Notes under the pieces: generated by a model
What the model was told of the DNA's origin: nothing
Databases searched by the model: none
What the model saw: the letters and a program-made list of their open reading frames with translations, nothing else
Shown here: positions 62,373 through 64,000 of the stretch, one piece after another
Layout: each line of letters opens with the position of its first letter
Numbering within the stretch: the first letter of the stretch is position 1
Translations under genes and position numbers: made by a program
Source: Herbaspirillum sp. SJZ106
GTDB taxonomy: Bacteria > Pseudomonadota > Gammaproteobacteria > Burkholderiales > Burkholderiaceae_D
Assembly (NCBI RefSeq): GCF_006715495.1
Contig: NZ_VFNI01000001.1
Span: forward strand, 372,001 to 436,000
Direction of reading: 5' to 3'
DNA: 64,000 nt

Positions 62373-64000
62373 ATGCACGAAGTCGAGCTATTCATCCAGG
62401 ACATGGCGATCATCATGCTGATCGCCGGCATCGTCACGGTGCTTTTCAACAAACTGAAGCAGCCCGTGGTGCTGGGATATATCGTGGCAGGCGTGATCAT
62501 CGGCCCGCATACCCCGCCGTACGACCTGATCCAGGATGAGAAGACCGTGCACATCCTCTCCGAGCTCGGGGTGATCTTCCTGCTGTTCTCGCTGGGGCTG
62601 GAGTTCAGCCTGAAAAAGCTGGCCAAGGTCGGAGCCACCGCCTTCATCGGCGCTGCCGCCGAGATCCTGCTGATGATCTGGATCGGCTACGAGATCGGCC
62701 TGTATTTCGGCTGGAAGCGCATGGACGCCATCTTCCTGGGCGCCATGCTGGCGGTATCGTCCACCACCATCATCGTCAAGGCCTTGAACGAGCTGGGCAT
62801 GAAGAACGAGAAATTCGCCCAGATCATCTTCGGCATCCTGATCGTGGAAGACATCCTCGCCATCGGCATGATCGCCTTGCTGTCGGGCATCGCCACCAGC
62901 GGCTCGGTCAACTCGGGCGATGTCTTCACCACCGTGGGCAAGCTGGTGCTGTTCATGACCGTCTCGCTGGTGGTGGGCATCCTGGCGGTGCCGCGCCTGC
63001 TCAACTTCATCTCGCGCTTCAAGAGCAATGAGATGCTGCTGGTGGCGATGCTGGGCATCCTGTTCGGCTTCTGCCTGCTGGTGATGAAGCTGCAGTACAG
63101 CGTGGCGCTGGGCGCCTTCCTGGTCGGCGCGGTGATGGCCGAATCGCGCCAGCTGCACCGCATCGAGCGCCTGGTCGAACCGATCCGCGACATGTTCTCC
63201 GCCATCTTCTTCGTCGCCATCGGCCTCATGTTCGACCCCAACGTGCTGGTCCAGTACTGGCAGCCGATCACCGTCATCACCCTGGCGGTGGTGTTCGGCA
63301 AGCTGTTCAGTTGCGGCATGGGCACCTTCCTGGCCGGCCAGAGCGGGCGCACGCCGATGCGCGTGGGCATGGGGCTGGCGCAGATCGGCGAGTTTTCCTT
63401 CATCATCGCCGCGCTGGGGGTGAGCCTGAAGGTCACCAGCGAATTCCTGTACCCGATCGTGGTGGCGGTTTCCGCCGTCACCGCGTTGTTGACGCCGTAC
63501 CTGATCAAGGCCGCCGATCCCTTGTCGGCGAAGGCGGTCTCGCTGGTGCCGTCCAAGGTCTCCAATTTGCTGGGCATGTATTCGCGCTGGCTGGAAAGCC
63601 TGCAGCCGCAGGGCGACCGTGCCGAGCTCTCCAAGATCATCCGCCGCATCCTGATGCAGGTGCTGGTCAATCTGGCGCTGGTGATCGCGCTCTTCCTGGC
63701 CGGCGCCTTCTTCGTCGACGGCTTGAGCAAGTACCTGTCGGACTGGACCCCGGATCCCGACGTGCAAAAGGCCATCATCTGGGGCTGCGCGCTGGTGGTG
63801 TCGCTGCCGTTCCTGATCGCCACTTACCGCAAGCTGCAGGCGTTGTCCATGCTGCTGGCCGAGGTCGGCGTCAAGCCGGAGTTCGCGGGAGCGTATACTT
63901 CGGGGGTGCGGCGCGTCATTTCCGAGATCCTGCCCATCATGTCCATTGTCGGCATCATGTTGCTGATCTTCGTGCTCTCGGCCAGCATCCTGCCGCCGCT
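62373..64000 (+). CDS. CPA2-family cation:proton antiporter (KefB-like), partial
   Basis: The frame opens at ATG 62373 after GAAAGGAAACC and continues past the window end, so at least 542 residues are encoded and the C-terminus (possibly a TrkA-N domain) is not visible. The visible part has about twelve membrane segments with GYIVAGVIIGPHT, ELGVIFLLFSLGLEFS, AVSSTTIIVKAL and GEFSFIIAALG, the marks of KefB/KefC-type monovalent cation:proton antiporters. Confidence 0.92.
   Translation, partial: MHEVELFIQDMAIIMLIAGIVTVLFNKLKQPVVLGYIVAGVIIGPHTPPYDLIQDEKTVHILSELGVIFLLFSLGLEFSLKKLAKVGATAFIGAAAEILLMIWIGYEIGLYFGWKRMDAIFLGAMLAVSSTTIIVKALNELGMKNEKFAQIIFGILIVEDILAIGMIALLSGIATSGSVNSGDVFTTVGKLVLFMTVSLVVGILAVPRLLNFISRFKSNEMLLVAMLGILFGFCLLVMKLQYSVALGAFLVGAVMAESRQLHRIERLVEPIRDMFSAIFFVAIGLMFDPNVLVQYWQPITVITLAVVFGKLFSCGMGTFLAGQSGRTPMRVGMGLAQIGEFSFIIAALGVSLKVTSEFLYPIVVAVSAVTALLTPYLIKAADPLSAKAVSLVPSKVSNLLGMYSRWLESLQPQGDRAELSKIIRRILMQVLVNLALVIALFLAGAFFVDGLSKYLSDWTPDPDVQKAIIWGCALVVSLPFLIATYRKLQALSMLLAEVGVKPEFAGAYTSGVRRVISEILPIMSIVGIMLLIFVLSASILPP

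Noticed and set aside
61922..62421. overlapping short frames between the Lrp-type regulator and the antiporter
   Set aside because: They are Arg/Pro-rich, have no ribosome binding sites, overlap one another in several frames and show no recognisable motif.
62388..63823. two long minus-strand frames
   Set aside because: They are antisense to the antiporter gene, whose membrane segments and CPA2 motifs are clear on the plus strand.

Overview
The window looks like the chromosome of a plant-associated betaproteobacterium of the Oxalobacteraceae, most like Herbaspirillum. This is inferred from the GC-rich coding style, the beta-type porin, the many Liv/Urt-type ABC transporters and the effector-like genes; no rRNA or housekeeping marker is present to prove it.

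Region 1 (about 0.5-20.8 kb) reads as an aldoxime/nitrile/amide utilisation island. A minus-strand operon (11115 down to 4960) encodes an amidase-signature amidase with K96-S171-S195 and a complete Urt/Fmd-like ABC importer. A plus-strand aldoxime dehydratase (11700-12764) and a second operon (13741-19130) of a complete Liv-type importer plus a nitrilase complete the route aldoxime to nitrile to acid, with the amidase taking amides. Two TrmB-like regulators, an enoyl-CoA hydratase, a porin, an atypical OmpR-type regulator and a chemoreceptor with a C-terminal Cache-like domain surround it. Five copies of one 18-bp palindrome (consensus TGTCRA-N6-TYGACA) sit at its promoters; in three of them the right half-site is itself the -35 TTGACA.

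Region 2 (20.8-27.7 kb) holds two large unrecognised proteins without signal peptides (440 and 1618 residues) and a small lipoprotein. The 1618-residue protein carries an R...SST...QxE pattern like that of ADP-ribosyltransferase toxins.

Region 3 (27.7-41.1 kb) is a nucleoside or ADP-ribosyl-compound scavenging locus: exbD, tonB, a TonB-dependent receptor, exbB, a GntR regulator, a BMP-family binding protein, a nucleoside-type ABC transporter, an ADP-ribosylglycohydrolase-family protein, a PfkB kinase and a nucleoside hydrolase. GntR-type palindromes (core TGGTACGTACCA) lie before exbD, inside the gntR promoter and, with one mismatch, before the 1618-residue protein. A phytase-like lipoprotein and what appears to be a circularly permuted two-piece tmRNA follow.

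Region 4 (43141-59165) is a 16-kb filamentous prophage (Inoviridae) in a tRNA-Thr(CGT) gene, bounded by 42-bp direct repeats. It has a repressor, two ssDNA-binding proteins, coat proteins, adhesin, pVI-like protein, Zot, secretin, origin hairpin, HUH replication protein, toxin-antitoxin pair and tyrosine integrase. It also carries two cargo genes that share a promoter element and an N-terminal module: a protein built of about 60-residue repeats, and a leucine-rich-repeat protein with a C-terminal NEL (IpaH-type) E3 ubiquitin ligase domain containing a Cys-Glu-Asp motif. A filamentous phage carrying host-directed effector-like genes is the most striking feature of the window.

Region 5 (59.4-64 kb) returns to core chromosome: a small basic protein, a Leu/Ile/Val-type binding protein, an Lrp/AsnC regulator and the start of a CPA2 cation:proton antiporter that runs off the window.
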